Assembly (NCBI RefSeq): GCF_030549615.1
Contig: NZ_CP130832.1
Span: forward strand, 558,001-622,000
From: Stenotrophomonas sp. 610A2
Lineage (GTDB): Bacteria; Pseudomonadota; Gammaproteobacteria; Xanthomonadales; Xanthomonadaceae
Direction: 5' to 3'
DNA length: 64,000 nucleotides
This document shows, in pieces, positions 17,973 through 25,808 of this stretch (position 1 is its first letter; every line of letters starts with the position of its first letter). The position numbers were made by a program, and so were the translations under genes. Below the pieces are notes generated by a model, which was not told where the DNA came from, searched no databases, and saw nothing but the letters and a program-made list of their open reading frames with translations.

Positions 17973-19403
17973 TCATCGCATCATCAATTGGCCACGCTGG
18001 CTGCCGCCGCGCAGGATGCTCAACACCAGCTGCGGCGGGCGTTGGCCGAAGCTGGCGCGCCAACCGGCGAGGTCGGTGAAGGCGCCGCTGCTGGCGGCGA
18101 GAATCACATCGCCACCGGCCAAGCCTGATTGCGCAGCGCGGCTGCCGCGCGCCACTTCGCTGACCAGCACGCCGTTGATGCCGGCCTGGCGCAGCGATTC
18201 GGGCAGGTCGGCAAAGGTGGCGCCGCTCAGGCGCGGATCGAGCGTGTCGCCGGCCACCGCGCGTGGTTGTTCCTTCAAGGTGGCCTTGAGCTGCAGCGGC
18301 TTGCCGTCGCGGCGCACTTCCAGGTCAACCGTGCGGCCGACCGTGGAGAGACCTTCAAAGTTGTGCAGGGCCTGCGCGCTGTCCACGCGCTGGCCGTTGA
18401 TCGCGGTGACCACGTCGCCCGCCTTCACCCCGGCCGCTGCCGCACCGGAACCGGCCAGCACGCGCGTCACCAAGGCGCCGCGGGCTTCTTCCAGGCCCAG
18501 GCCCTGGGCGATCTGCGGCGTCAGGTTCTGCGTTTCCACGCCCAGCGTGCCACGCACCACCACGCCCTTGGTGATCAGCTGCTCGACCACGTCGCGGGCA
18601 AGATTGGACGGAATGGCCAGACCCAGGCCGATGTTGCCGGCCATGCTGCCCTGCGGGTTGTAGCTGGCGGTATTGATGCCGACCAACTGGCCGTTGAGGT
18701 TGACCAGTGCGCCGCCGGAGTTGCCGGGGTTGATCGAGGCATCGGTCTGGATGAAGTTCTGGTAGCCCAGCCCGCGGATGCCGCTGCGGCCCACCGCCGA
18801 GACGATGCCCGAGGTGACGGTCTGGCTGAAGCCGAAGGGGTTGCCGATCGCCACCACGAAGTCGCCGACGCGCAGCTGGTCGCTGTTGCCCAGCGGCAGC
18901 GCGGTGAGCTTTTCGGCGGGGATGCGGATCAGGGCGATGTCGGTGTCGCGGTCCGAACCAAGGAACTCGGCCTTGACCGTACGGCCATCGGCCAGGGTGA
19001 CCTGCACGTCGTCGGCGTTCTCGACCACGTGGTGGTTGGTCAATACATAGCCGCGCGCTGCATCGATGATCACGCCCGAGCCCAGCGACTCGTTGATGCG
19101 CTCCTGTGGCACCTGCGGGAACAGGCGGCGGAAGAACGGGTCGTCGAAGTAAGGGTTGCGGACCCGCACCACCTGCTTGGTATTGACGCTGACCACGGCC
19201 GGCATCGCCTGATCCAGCATCGGTGCCAGCGACGGCACCGTCTGCCCAGCGACCGCGGCCGGCAGCGCGGCGGTGGTGGGCAGCACCGTGCCCAGCGTGG
19301 CGGCGTCGGCGCGGTTGTCCAGGTGGGCATTGATGGCGGTGGCGGTGAAGCCGCCAAAGGCGGCGGCCAGGGCCAGGGTCAACAGGGTCGGGATGGGTCG
19401 CAT
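17973..19403 (-). CDS. Periplasmic serine protease, Do/DegQ (HtrA) family
   Basis: A 476-residue periplasmic protease-chaperone. After an uncleaved or weakly cleaved signal region (MRPIPTLLTLALAAAFGG) comes a trypsin-like domain with H125 (TNHHVV), D155 (DTDIAL) and S229 (NPGNSGGAL), then two PDZ domains, the first starting near GTLGVETQNLTPQIAQ and the second GINGVLVSEVARGSRA. Length and lack of a long Q-linker fit DegQ better than DegP. The start at 19403 has GGAA nine bases upstream; 19418 is the alternative. HtrA proteins digest or refold damaged envelope proteins. Confidence 0.93.
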   Translation of the reverse strand: MRPIPTLLTLALAAAFGGFTATAINAHLDNRADAATLGTVLPTTAALPAAVAGQTVPSLAPMLDQAMPAVVSVNTKQVVRVRNPYFDDPFFRRLFPQVPQERINESLGSGVIIDAARGYVLTNHHVVENADDVQVTLADGRTVKAEFLGSDRDTDIALIRIPAEKLTALPLGNSDQLRVGDFVVAIGNPFGFSQTVTSGIVSAVGRSGIRGLGYQNFIQTDASINPGNSGGALVNLNGQLVGINTASYNPQGSMAGNIGLGLAIPSNLARDVVEQLITKGVVVRGTLGVETQNLTPQIAQGLGLEEARGALVTRVLAGSGAAAAGVKAGDVVTAINGQRVDSAQALHNFEGLSTVGRTVDLEVRRDGKPLQLKATLKEQPRAVAGDTLDPRLSGATFADLPESLRQAGINGVLVSEVARGSRAAQSGLAGGDVILAASSGAFTDLAGWRASFGQRPPQLVLSILRGGSQRGQLMMR

Positions 19404-19862
19404 TGCCGGGGGTTCCATGCGTGGGCGCCTGTGGCGCACCGGTGTGGGGCGGGTTGCTGAACACGAGTGTGGCGGCGGCCACCTAAATCGGCAATGAAAC
19501 CTCTGCGGCGCCGCAATCCCAAGAGGCCCAAGCCCTGCACGGAATGCAATAGTCGAACGGTAGATTTTTCGTTTGACATCACCCCGTGGGTGGGTAAGCT
19601 TGGTCTGGTCATCACCCACTAGATGTTGGGTTGATGTGAACAGCGTCCCCAAGCAGTAGGGTTTAGTGCTCGGGGTGCAAGCACCCCAACGGAAGGCGTG
19701 CAATGACCGCGACAGTGATGCAGAAAACCGGTAATTCCCGGAATCCCCTCATCCCGCCGACAGGCGCGTAAGTACGCGCCTGCGCGTCGTTGTCTTTGCT
19801 GCCCGGCCTGTTTGGGAAAAGAAAATCGCACCGCAAGGTGCCCCAGGAGAGTTTCCACAATC
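19404..19862. promoter_or_regulatory. Intergenic region and long nrdJ leader with hairpin
   Basis: No gene is seen in this 459-bp divergent gap. A possible plus-strand promoter has TTGACA at 19573-19578 and TAAGCT sixteen bases later; the match to a -10 box is weak. If used, it leaves a leader of about 260 nt before nrdJ. The leader holds a strong hairpin GGGGTG-CAAG-CACCCC at 19672-19687 and another, AGGCGCGT-AAGT-ACGCGCCT, near 19761. I do not see the conserved B12 box of cobalamin riboswitches. Confidence 0.35.
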
Positions 19863-22016
19863 ATGAGTACGGTGCGTCTGGAAGTGGTCAGCAATCAAAC
19901 CAAGTCGGACATGATCCCTCTGCAACCTGCCTCGCAGGACATCTGGGAAAAGAAGTACCGCCTCACGACCAAGGCGGGCGAAGCGCTGGACGCCGATATC
20001 GACGGCACCTACCTGCGCGTGGCCCGCGCCCTGGCTGACGCCGAGGCGACCGACGACAAGCGTGCCTACTGGTATGAGCGTTTCGCCTGGGCCCTGCGCC
20101 GTGGCGCGATCCCGGCTGGCCGCATCACCTCCAATGCCGGCGCGCAGCAGCACAAGCCGGCCACCAGCACCATCAACTGCACCGTGTCGGGCACCATTAC
20201 CGACTCGATGGACGGCATCCTGGAGAAGGTCCACGAAGCGGGCCTGACCCTGAAGGCCGGCTGCGGTATCGGCTACGAGTTCAGCACCCTGCGTCCGCGC
20301 GGTGCCTTCGTCGCCGGCGCCGGCGCCTACACCTCCGGGCCGATGTCCTTCATGGATATCTACGACAAGATGTGCTTCACCGTGTCCTCGGCCGGTGGCC
20401 GTCGTGGCGCGCAGATGGGCACCTTCGATGTGTCGCACCCGGACGTCAAGGACTTCATCCGCGCCAAGCGCGAAGACGGCCGCCTGCGGCAGTTCAATCT
20501 GTCGCTGCTGATCACCGATGGCTTCATGGAAGCCGTCAACACCGATGCCGACTGGCAGCTGGTGTTCCCGATCAACACCAAGGAACAGGCCGAGCTGGAC
20601 CCGTCCAGCGGTGAGGAAGTGGTATGGCGCGAATGGCCGACCCACGAGAACTACATCGTCCGCGACGACGGCCTGGTGGCCTGCAAGGTGTACGGCCACA
20701 TCCGTGCCCGTCACCTGTGGGACATGATCATGGTCTCCACCTATGACTATGCCGAGCCGGGTTTCATCCTGATCGACCGCGTCAACGAGATGAACAACAA
20801 CTGGTGGTGCGAGAACATCCGCGCGACCAACCCCTGCGGCGAGCAGCCGCTGCCGCCGTACGGCGCCTGCCTGCTGGGCTCGGTGAACCTGACCAAGTTC
20901 GTGCGCGACCCGTTCACCGACAAGGCCTCGTTCGACTGGGACGAGTACAAGGAAGTGGTGCGCGTGTTCACCCGCATGCTCGACAACGTGGTCGAAGTGA
21001 ACGGCCTGCCGCTGGAACAGCAGCGCAACGAGATCATGCGCAAGCGCCGCCACGGCATGGGCTTCCTCGGCCTGGGCAGCACCATGACCATGCTGAAGAT
21101 GAAGTACGGCAGCACCGAGTCCTGCGAGTTCACCGAAGCCATCGCCCGCGACATGGCCGTGGCTGGCTGGGAAACCGGCCTGGAGCTGGCCCGTGAGAAG
21201 GGCGCCGCCCCGATCATGGAAGAGCAGTTCGACGTCACCGCCGCGATGCTGCGCCAGCGCCCGGAGATGAAGAAGGACGGCTGGAAGGTCGGCCAGAAGA
21301 TCGCCGGCAAGGTGCTGCACGCCCGCTACAGCCGCTACATGCAGCGCGTGGCCACGGTGGCCCCGGAGCTGGTGGAAGAGCTGGCCACGGTCGGTTCGCG
21401 CTTCACCCACCACAGCTCCATCGCCCCGACCGGCACCATCAGCCTGTCGCTGGCCAACAACGCCTCCAACGGCATCGAGCCCTCGTTCGCGCACCACTAC
21501 AGCCGCAACGTGATCCGCGAAGGCAAGAAGTCCAAGGAAAAGGTGGACGTGTTCTCGTTCGAGCTGCTGGCCTACCGCCAGCTGGTCAACGACAAGGCCA
21601 TGCCGTTCTCCGACGAGGCTGACGCCCAGCTGCCAGAGTACTTCATCAGTGCCGACGACATCTCGCCCAAGGAACACGTGGACGTGCAGGCCGCCGCGCA
21701 GAAGTGGGTGGACAGCTCGATCTCCAAGACCGCCAACGTACCGACCGATTATCCGTACGAGCAGTTCAAGGACATCTACCGCTACGCCCACGAGCAGGGC
21801 CTGAAGGGCTGCACCACCTTCCGTTTCAACCCGGCCGCCTTCCAGGGCGTGCTGGTCAAGGAAGCGGATCTTGAGAACACCACCTACCGTTTCGAGCTGG
21901 AAGACGGCCAGGTGGTGGAGGTCAAGGGCAACGAACAGATCGAGTACGACGGCGAGATGCACACCGCCGCCAACCTGTTCGACGCCCTGAAAGAAGGCTA
22001 TTACGGCAAGTTCTGA
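19863..22016 (+). CDS. nrdJ: Adenosylcobalamin-dependent ribonucleotide reductase, catalytic subunit (NrdJa)
   Basis: A 717-residue class II ribonucleotide reductase catalytic chain, making deoxyribonucleotides with a B12-derived radical and no oxygen need. Key residues: N323, thiyl Cys C325 and E327 in TNPCGEQPL, with the redox pair C106 (STINCTVSG) and C336 (PPYGACLLGSVNL). The C-terminal zinc/TSCPD tail is missing; it is encoded separately by nrdJb about 1 kb downstream, as in other Pseudomonas and Xanthomonas-type bacteria. The ATG at 19863 follows CAGGAGAG. A lysine-rich DNA-binding-type gene lies between the two halves. An inverted repeat at 22028 follows the stop. Confidence 0.95.
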   Translation: MSTVRLEVVSNQTKSDMIPLQPASQDIWEKKYRLTTKAGEALDADIDGTYLRVARALADAEATDDKRAYWYERFAWALRRGAIPAGRITSNAGAQQHKPATSTINCTVSGTITDSMDGILEKVHEAGLTLKAGCGIGYEFSTLRPRGAFVAGAGAYTSGPMSFMDIYDKMCFTVSSAGGRRGAQMGTFDVSHPDVKDFIRAKREDGRLRQFNLSLLITDGFMEAVNTDADWQLVFPINTKEQAELDPSSGEEVVWREWPTHENYIVRDDGLVACKVYGHIRARHLWDMIMVSTYDYAEPGFILIDRVNEMNNNWWCENIRATNPCGEQPLPPYGACLLGSVNLTKFVRDPFTDKASFDWDEYKEVVRVFTRMLDNVVEVNGLPLEQQRNEIMRKRRHGMGFLGLGSTMTMLKMKYGSTESCEFTEAIARDMAVAGWETGLELAREKGAAPIMEEQFDVTAAMLRQRPEMKKDGWKVGQKIAGKVLHARYSRYMQRVATVAPELVEELATVGSRFTHHSSIAPTGTISLSLANNASNGIEPSFAHHYSRNVIREGKKSKEKVDVFSFELLAYRQLVNDKAMPFSDEADAQLPEYFISADDISPKEHVDVQAAAQKWVDSSISKTANVPTDYPYEQFKDIYRYAHEQGLKGCTTFRFNPAAFQGVLVKEADLENTTYRFELEDGQVVEVKGNEQIEYDGEMHTAANLFDALKEGYYGKF

Positions 22017-22027
22017 GTGCCTTCATC

Positions 22028-22054
22028 GCCCTCCCGGCCGCGCGCTGGGAGGGC
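22028..22054 (+). terminator. Possible stem-loop terminator after nrdJ
   Basis: GCCCTCCC pairs with GGGAGGGC across a GC-rich loop just past the nrdJ stop. There is no T-run, so it may be an attenuating hairpin or a weak terminator. Confidence 0.35.
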
Positions 22055-22161
22055 ATGACGGTGGCTTCGCCGCCACCTTCCTGTTGCGCGCTTGTTTCAC
22101 GTTGCATCGGCTTCGATATAGCATCGCCACATTACAGACCCGATGCCCTTAGGAGGGCTTT

Positions 22162-22968
22162 ATGAGCAATGGTAATGGTGTGACCGCGACCGTAACCCAG
22201 GTTGCCGAGGACGTGAAAGAAACCGTCAAGGAAACCGTCGCCCACGCGGGCGAGAGCATCGCTGCAACCGCCAGCGAGGCTGTGGTCGCAGTGAAGGCCA
22301 GCGCAAAGAAGGTTGAGGCCGGCGCCAAGAAGCAGGTTGCCAAGGTCAAGAAGGCTGTAAAGAAGGCCGAAAAGGCCGTCAAGAAGGCTGAGAAGGTCGT
22401 CGCCAAGAAGGCCAGCGCGGCCAAGAAGGAAGTAAAGAAGAAGGTCGCCTCGGTCCGCCAGAAGCTGGAAGCCGCCAAGGCCAACGCCAAGGCAGAAGCC
22501 ACCGAGCTGAAGAAGAAGGGCGCCGGCAAGCGTGCGGCGACCAAGAAGGCCATCGCCAAGGTCGAGAAGAAGGCCGCCACCAAGGTCGCCTCGGCCAAGA
22601 AGACGGTGAAGGCTGCCGAGAAGAAGGTCGCCAAGGCCGTCGGCAAGAAGGCTGCTGCCGCCAAGAAGTCGGTGAAGGCCACCGAGAAGAAGATTGCCAA
22701 GGCTGTCGTCAAGAAGACCACCGCTGCCAAGAAGGCAGTGAAGAAGGTCGAAAAGAAGGCCGCCAAGAAGGTCGCCGCCGTCAAGAAGACGGTGAAGGCC
22801 ACTGAAAAGAAGGTCGCCAAGAAAGTAGCCGTCAGCAAGAAGACGGTTGCCAAGAAGGTTGCCCTGACCAAGAAGAGCGTGGCCAAGAAGGCCGCTACCG
22901 CAAAGAAGACGGTTGCCAAGAAGGCCACCGCAGTGAAGAAGGCCGCCAAGAAGGCGACCCGCAAGTAA
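22162..22968 (+). CDS. Lysine/alanine-rich histone H1-like protein
   Basis: A 268-residue, very basic protein, more than a third Lys, with degenerate repeats of the AAKKT/VAKKA type (KKTVAKKVALTKKSVAKKAA). The first 35 residues are different: acidic and helical (TQVAEDVKETVKETVAHAG). It resembles bacterial H1-like proteins (AlgP/AlgR3, HC2), which bind DNA or RNA through charge. The ribosome site AGGAGG is close to ideal, suggesting strong expression. Its location between nrdJa and nrdJb is notable. No structured domain is predicted by eye; its repeats make length likely to vary among strains. Confidence 0.85.
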   Translation: MSNGNGVTATVTQVAEDVKETVKETVAHAGESIAATASEAVVAVKASAKKVEAGAKKQVAKVKKAVKKAEKAVKKAEKVVAKKASAAKKEVKKKVASVRQKLEAAKANAKAEATELKKKGAGKRAATKKAIAKVEKKAATKVASAKKTVKAAEKKVAKAVGKKAAAAKKSVKATEKKIAKAVVKKTTAAKKAVKKVEKKAAKKVAAVKKTVKATEKKVAKKVAVSKKTVAKKVALTKKSVAKKAATAKKTVAKKATAVKKAAKKATRK

Positions 22969-23045
22969 GCCGCACCGCGCACCCCGTCCCGCAGGGGCGG
23001 GGTTGCTGCCAAACCGTATAGCAACGCATAACCAGGATTCGTACC

Positions 23046-23885
23046 ATGGCCGTCAAGATCGACAAGAAAATCAAGGGTTACTCCGTCGTCACTCCGGACG
23101 ACAAAGCCCGTGAAGCAGCAGCGGCCAAAGCCCCGGTCACGGTGGCCCAGGACGAATCCCCGATCGACAACATCGTGCACATGCACGAGCGCATCGAGCG
23201 CCCGGAAGTGCTGATCGGCAGCACCTACAAGATCAAATCGCCGCTGGTGGAGCACGCCTTCTACGTGACCATCAACGACATCGTGCTCAACCAGGACACC
23301 GAGCACGAGCTGCGCCGTCCGTTCGAGATCTTCATCAACTCCAAGTCGATGGAGCATTTCCAGTGGATCGTGGCGCTGACCCGCATCATGTCCGCCGTAT
23401 TCCGCAAGGGCGGCGACGTCACCTTCATCGTTGACGAAATGAAGGCCGTGTTCGACCCGAAGGGCGGTTACTTCAAGGCCGGCGGCGTGTACATGCCGTC
23501 GCTGGTGGCCGAGCTCGGCTCCATCGTCGAAGACCACATGAAGTCGATCGGCCTGCTGCACGACCCGGAAATGAGCGCCCACCAGCGCGCCCTGATCGCC
23601 GAGAAGCGCAAGCAGTTCGAAGAACGCTCAAAAAAAAACAGTGAAGTAAACGCAGCGCCGGCCACGCCGAGTGCAGCTGCAGCCCGCTCCCTTTCGCAAA
23701 GCGAAGGGGAGAGTCAGGGAGGGGTAGCTTCTGAGGTTTTCGTTCTCGAAGCCGACCCGGAAAGCGCCGACAACGGCAGCTTCCCCGCCGCCGCCACCAT
23801 GTGCCACAAGTGCAGCACCAAGGCACTTGTGATCATGGACGGCTGCCAGACTTGCTTGAATTGTGGGTATAGCAAGTGCGGGTGA
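23046..23885 (+). CDS. nrdJb: Ribonucleotide reductase C-terminal subunit NrdJb (TSCPD domain)
   Basis: A 279-residue protein matching the C-terminal part of class II ribonucleotide reductase. The first about 195 residues are the conserved domain (IVHMHERIERPEVLIGSTYK, FIVDEMKAVFDPKGGYF). The end carries the cysteine-rich zinc/redox tail with C-x2-C pairs, MCHKCSTK and GCQTCLNCGYSKCG, which likely re-reduces the NrdJa active site. Between them a low-complexity linker holds an insertion, residues about 213-229 (RSLSQSEGESQGGVAS), encoded by a copy of the intergenic GC-rich repeat at 23684-23733. The reading frame is kept. Confidence 0.92.
   Translation: MAVKIDKKIKGYSVVTPDDKAREAAAAKAPVTVAQDESPIDNIVHMHERIERPEVLIGSTYKIKSPLVEHAFYVTINDIVLNQDTEHELRRPFEIFINSKSMEHFQWIVALTRIMSAVFRKGGDVTFIVDEMKAVFDPKGGYFKAGGVYMPSLVAELGSIVEDHMKSIGLLHDPEMSAHQRALIAEKRKQFEERSKKNSEVNAAPATPSAAAARSLSQSEGESQGGVASEVFVLEADPESADNGSFPAAATMCHKCSTKALVIMDGCQTCLNCGYSKCG
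23684..23733. repeat. Copy of the CACCCCTCCCC-family repeat inside nrdJb
   Basis: The bases CTCCCTTTCGCAAAGCGAAG and the following GGGAGAGTCAGGGAGGGGTA match, nearly base for base, the inverse of the repeats at 54.0 and 54.2 kb (which read TCCCTTTCGCGTAGCGAAGG). Here the repeat is translated in frame as part of the NrdJb linker. Confidence 0.85.
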
Positions 23886-24083
23886 CAGGTTTGGGATTGA
23901 GGTGAAAGATGGGCCCAGCATGGGGACCCATGCAGGGCATTGGCTGGGTCCACAGCAGGTTCCAGTGAATTGAAGTCGGAGCACAAAGGGCCGCCCTCTG
24001 GGGAGGCCCTTTGCCATATTTGTCGTGGTGATGCCGCTGGTTGCGCCATGGCGCTGGTAGGTCGGCAGTTGGGGGCATCGATC

Positions 24084-24989
24084 TCAGCGGGTAAGAGCGG
24101 CCCGTATCTGCGCTATGCCTTGGGCATTCGGCCACCCCTCGAATGTCTGCACGACATGGTCGCCTTGCATCAAATAGAACGTCGGAGTGTCGAGACGGGT
24201 GAGTTGCTGCCAATCATTCCATGTATACATCCGCTTCATCGACAGATCAGGGTGCGCATTGTTCCAGTCCAGGATTCCTCTTCCAGGTAGCGACGGGTCT
24301 GGGGGGACAAGCAGTAGCAGGCGTTCACGCAGCCAGCGCAGATCCTCGTTTGATCCGATATCGGTCAGAGCGCGAGTCGAGAAGGCACAGGCGGGATGGA
24401 CAACGGCGATGACCTGCAGGCGCCCGGCCACGGGCGTCCAGGCACCGATGGTAGCTGTATGGTTCTCATCCAGTGACAGGTATCGCCATGGTCCGCTCGG
24501 TGTGAGGCTGGAGGCGGACGTGATGTGGGGCAGAAAGCCTGCGTGCCCACCTTCGACTTGTGCCAAAAGGCGGTTGGCATCGTCGAAGCGGGCGACTGTG
24601 ACGAGAGCTCCCGCATAGGTGCGGGTATGCCAGTCGGTGGCTCTGCCGTCCGTCAACAGCTCCCGATACAGACAACCCAGAGTATCCACGTCGGCTTCCG
24701 CCAGGGAGTAGAACTCTGCGAAGGCGTTAGCCCTGAAAAAGTCGTCGGCAATTGCCGTGTCAGCTATAGGGTGAGAGCAGACCGAGCTGCCTGCGGCGAG
24801 CTCTCGATAGGTCGAAATGATGGCTGCCGAACGTCGTTCCCCACTTTTATCGCGTAATTGAACATTTAGCTCAATCAAGCGGCTGTATAGCGAGGTACTT
24901 TCTTTGGTTGGTGGATTTGCCATCAATCCGAAGACAGGAAACACCGCCATCCAGAAGATGGCGGTGCGAATTGGTGCATGAACCTGCAT
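24084..24989 (-). CDS. Exported thioredoxin-fold-like protein with CxxS site
   Basis: About 301 residues with a hydrophobic N-terminus (TAIFWMAVFPVFGLMA) that looks like a signal or anchor. The N-terminal two thirds are helical and unrecognised. The C-terminal third looks like a thioredoxin fold: strand LQVIAVVHP, the site C201-A-F-S204, and a cis-proline segment LDTPTFYLM followed by VVQTFEGWPNAQGIAQI. The second cysteine of a normal CxxC is replaced by Ser, which favours isomerase or monothiol chemistry over full oxidoreduction. Its ATG overlaps the stop of the upstream gene (TGATG), so the two are coupled. The upstream product ends in four cysteines that could be its substrate. Function unknown. 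Confidence 0.72.
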   Translation of the reverse strand: MQVHAPIRTAIFWMAVFPVFGLMANPPTKESTSLYSRLIELNVQLRDKSGERRSAAIISTYRELAAGSSVCSHPIADTAIADDFFRANAFAEFYSLAEADVDTLGCLYRELLTDGRATDWHTRTYAGALVTVARFDDANRLLAQVEGGHAGFLPHITSASSLTPSGPWRYLSLDENHTATIGAWTPVAGRLQVIAVVHPACAFSTRALTDIGSNEDLRWLRERLLLLVPPDPSLPGRGILDWNNAHPDLSMKRMYTWNDWQQLTRLDTPTFYLMQGDHVVQTFEGWPNAQGIAQIRAALTR

Positions 24990-25543
24990 CAACAACCACT
25001 CATGCAAATGGAGCCGACATCTCTGGAGCAAGTAGCACGGCCGGAGCACCAATAGTTCTCGTGATCCGCCATGATTCTGGATGCTGTCTCACGACCAAAT
25101 GCAGACATGATCTGCTTGTCTTCTTGCGTAGTTGCTCGAAGTTTTGGCATGACGGACAGCGTGCTTTGCAGCCCAAATATCGAAAGGAGCTCGTAAGCCT
25201 GGCTGCTGGAGAGCTCTGATTCTATATCGGCGTAATAGAAAGAAGTGACGCCGGCTTCGTTGAACCGCAGCGAGTCAACAAAGCGTGCTTTTGCTGCAGG
25301 GGATAGTGCATTGATAGGAGATTCTGTGCGTGTAGTTCTGGCAAGGAAGGCCGCCAACTGCACCGCGGAATGTACTGGGGCGTTTCTTCGTACTATCTGC
25401 TGCTGTTCAACATAGGAGCTGGCCAGTTGCATGGCAATCGTTTCATCTGCCCCGCGGTCTGGCTTGTCGTTTGCCGATGCGGTGCGATTCGATAGAAGCC
25501 CAAGTGTTGATATGACCAAGAGTGCGAGTAGATGTGATCTCAT
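24989..25543 (-). CDS. Secreted protein with four-cysteine C-terminal tail
   Basis: A 184-residue protein with a clear signal peptide (MRSHLLALLVISTLGLLSNR) and a helical middle. The last 19 residues hold all its cysteines, C166, C172, C180 and C184, in CSGRATCSRDVGSICMSGC. Nothing else in the protein has Cys. The helical body plus short Cys-rich tail reminds me of proteins annotated as fulvocin C-related bacteriocins, but that is memory and not tested. The start has AAAGGAA upstream. It is coupled to the thioredoxin-fold gene. Base composition is more AT-rich than the core genes, suggesting acquisition. Confidence 0.72.
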   Translation of the reverse strand: MRSHLLALLVISTLGLLSNRTASANDKPDRGADETIAMQLASSYVEQQQIVRRNAPVHSAVQLAAFLARTTRTESPINALSPAAKARFVDSLRFNEAGVTSFYYADIESELSSSQAYELLSIFGLQSTLSVMPKLRATTQEDKQIMSAFGRETASRIMADHENYWCSGRATCSRDVGSICMSGC

Positions 25544-25808
25544 AGAAAATTCCTTTTAATGTGATGACATCAGGTTGCGCTGCTTACTTACGTGTGCGCG
25601 ACAACGTTTTTAGTACGGTTGAAGTGGTACTGCAAATAAGGAAAAGCCGGGGTCAGAGTCGGGTTTCCGCTCTGGCCCCACTTCGTGAGATCGGTCCTGG
25701 GGCTTCCGGAGTCGGGATCGGCGTTGAGGGGAAGTGTTGGTCGGCCAGAAGAGCGAGATTGAACTATTCCCATGCAGCCGGCCCGAAAGCTGCCGCGCTG
25801 GCGAACGT
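25544..25808. other. Gap with promoter region and a palindromic repeat copy
   Basis: No gene supported. Near 25646-25681 lies GGGGTCAGAG-TCGGGTTTCCG-CTCTGGCCCC, a near-perfect inverted repeat also found at 27121 and, in part, at 28746. The AT-rich bases next to the secreted-protein gene probably hold its promoter. Confidence 0.5.

Noticed and set aside
19595..19862. Cobalamin riboswitch before nrdJ
   Set aside because: The conserved B12 box and the core GCCACTG-type segments were not found; only unrelated hairpins are visible.
19749..21962. A 737-codon open frame on the minus strand opposite nrdJ
   Set aside because: It mirrors the codons of nrdJ in a GC-rich genome, has no recognisable domain, and nrdJ is certain. 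The same applies to long antisense frames opposite the TonB receptor, copA and other genes.
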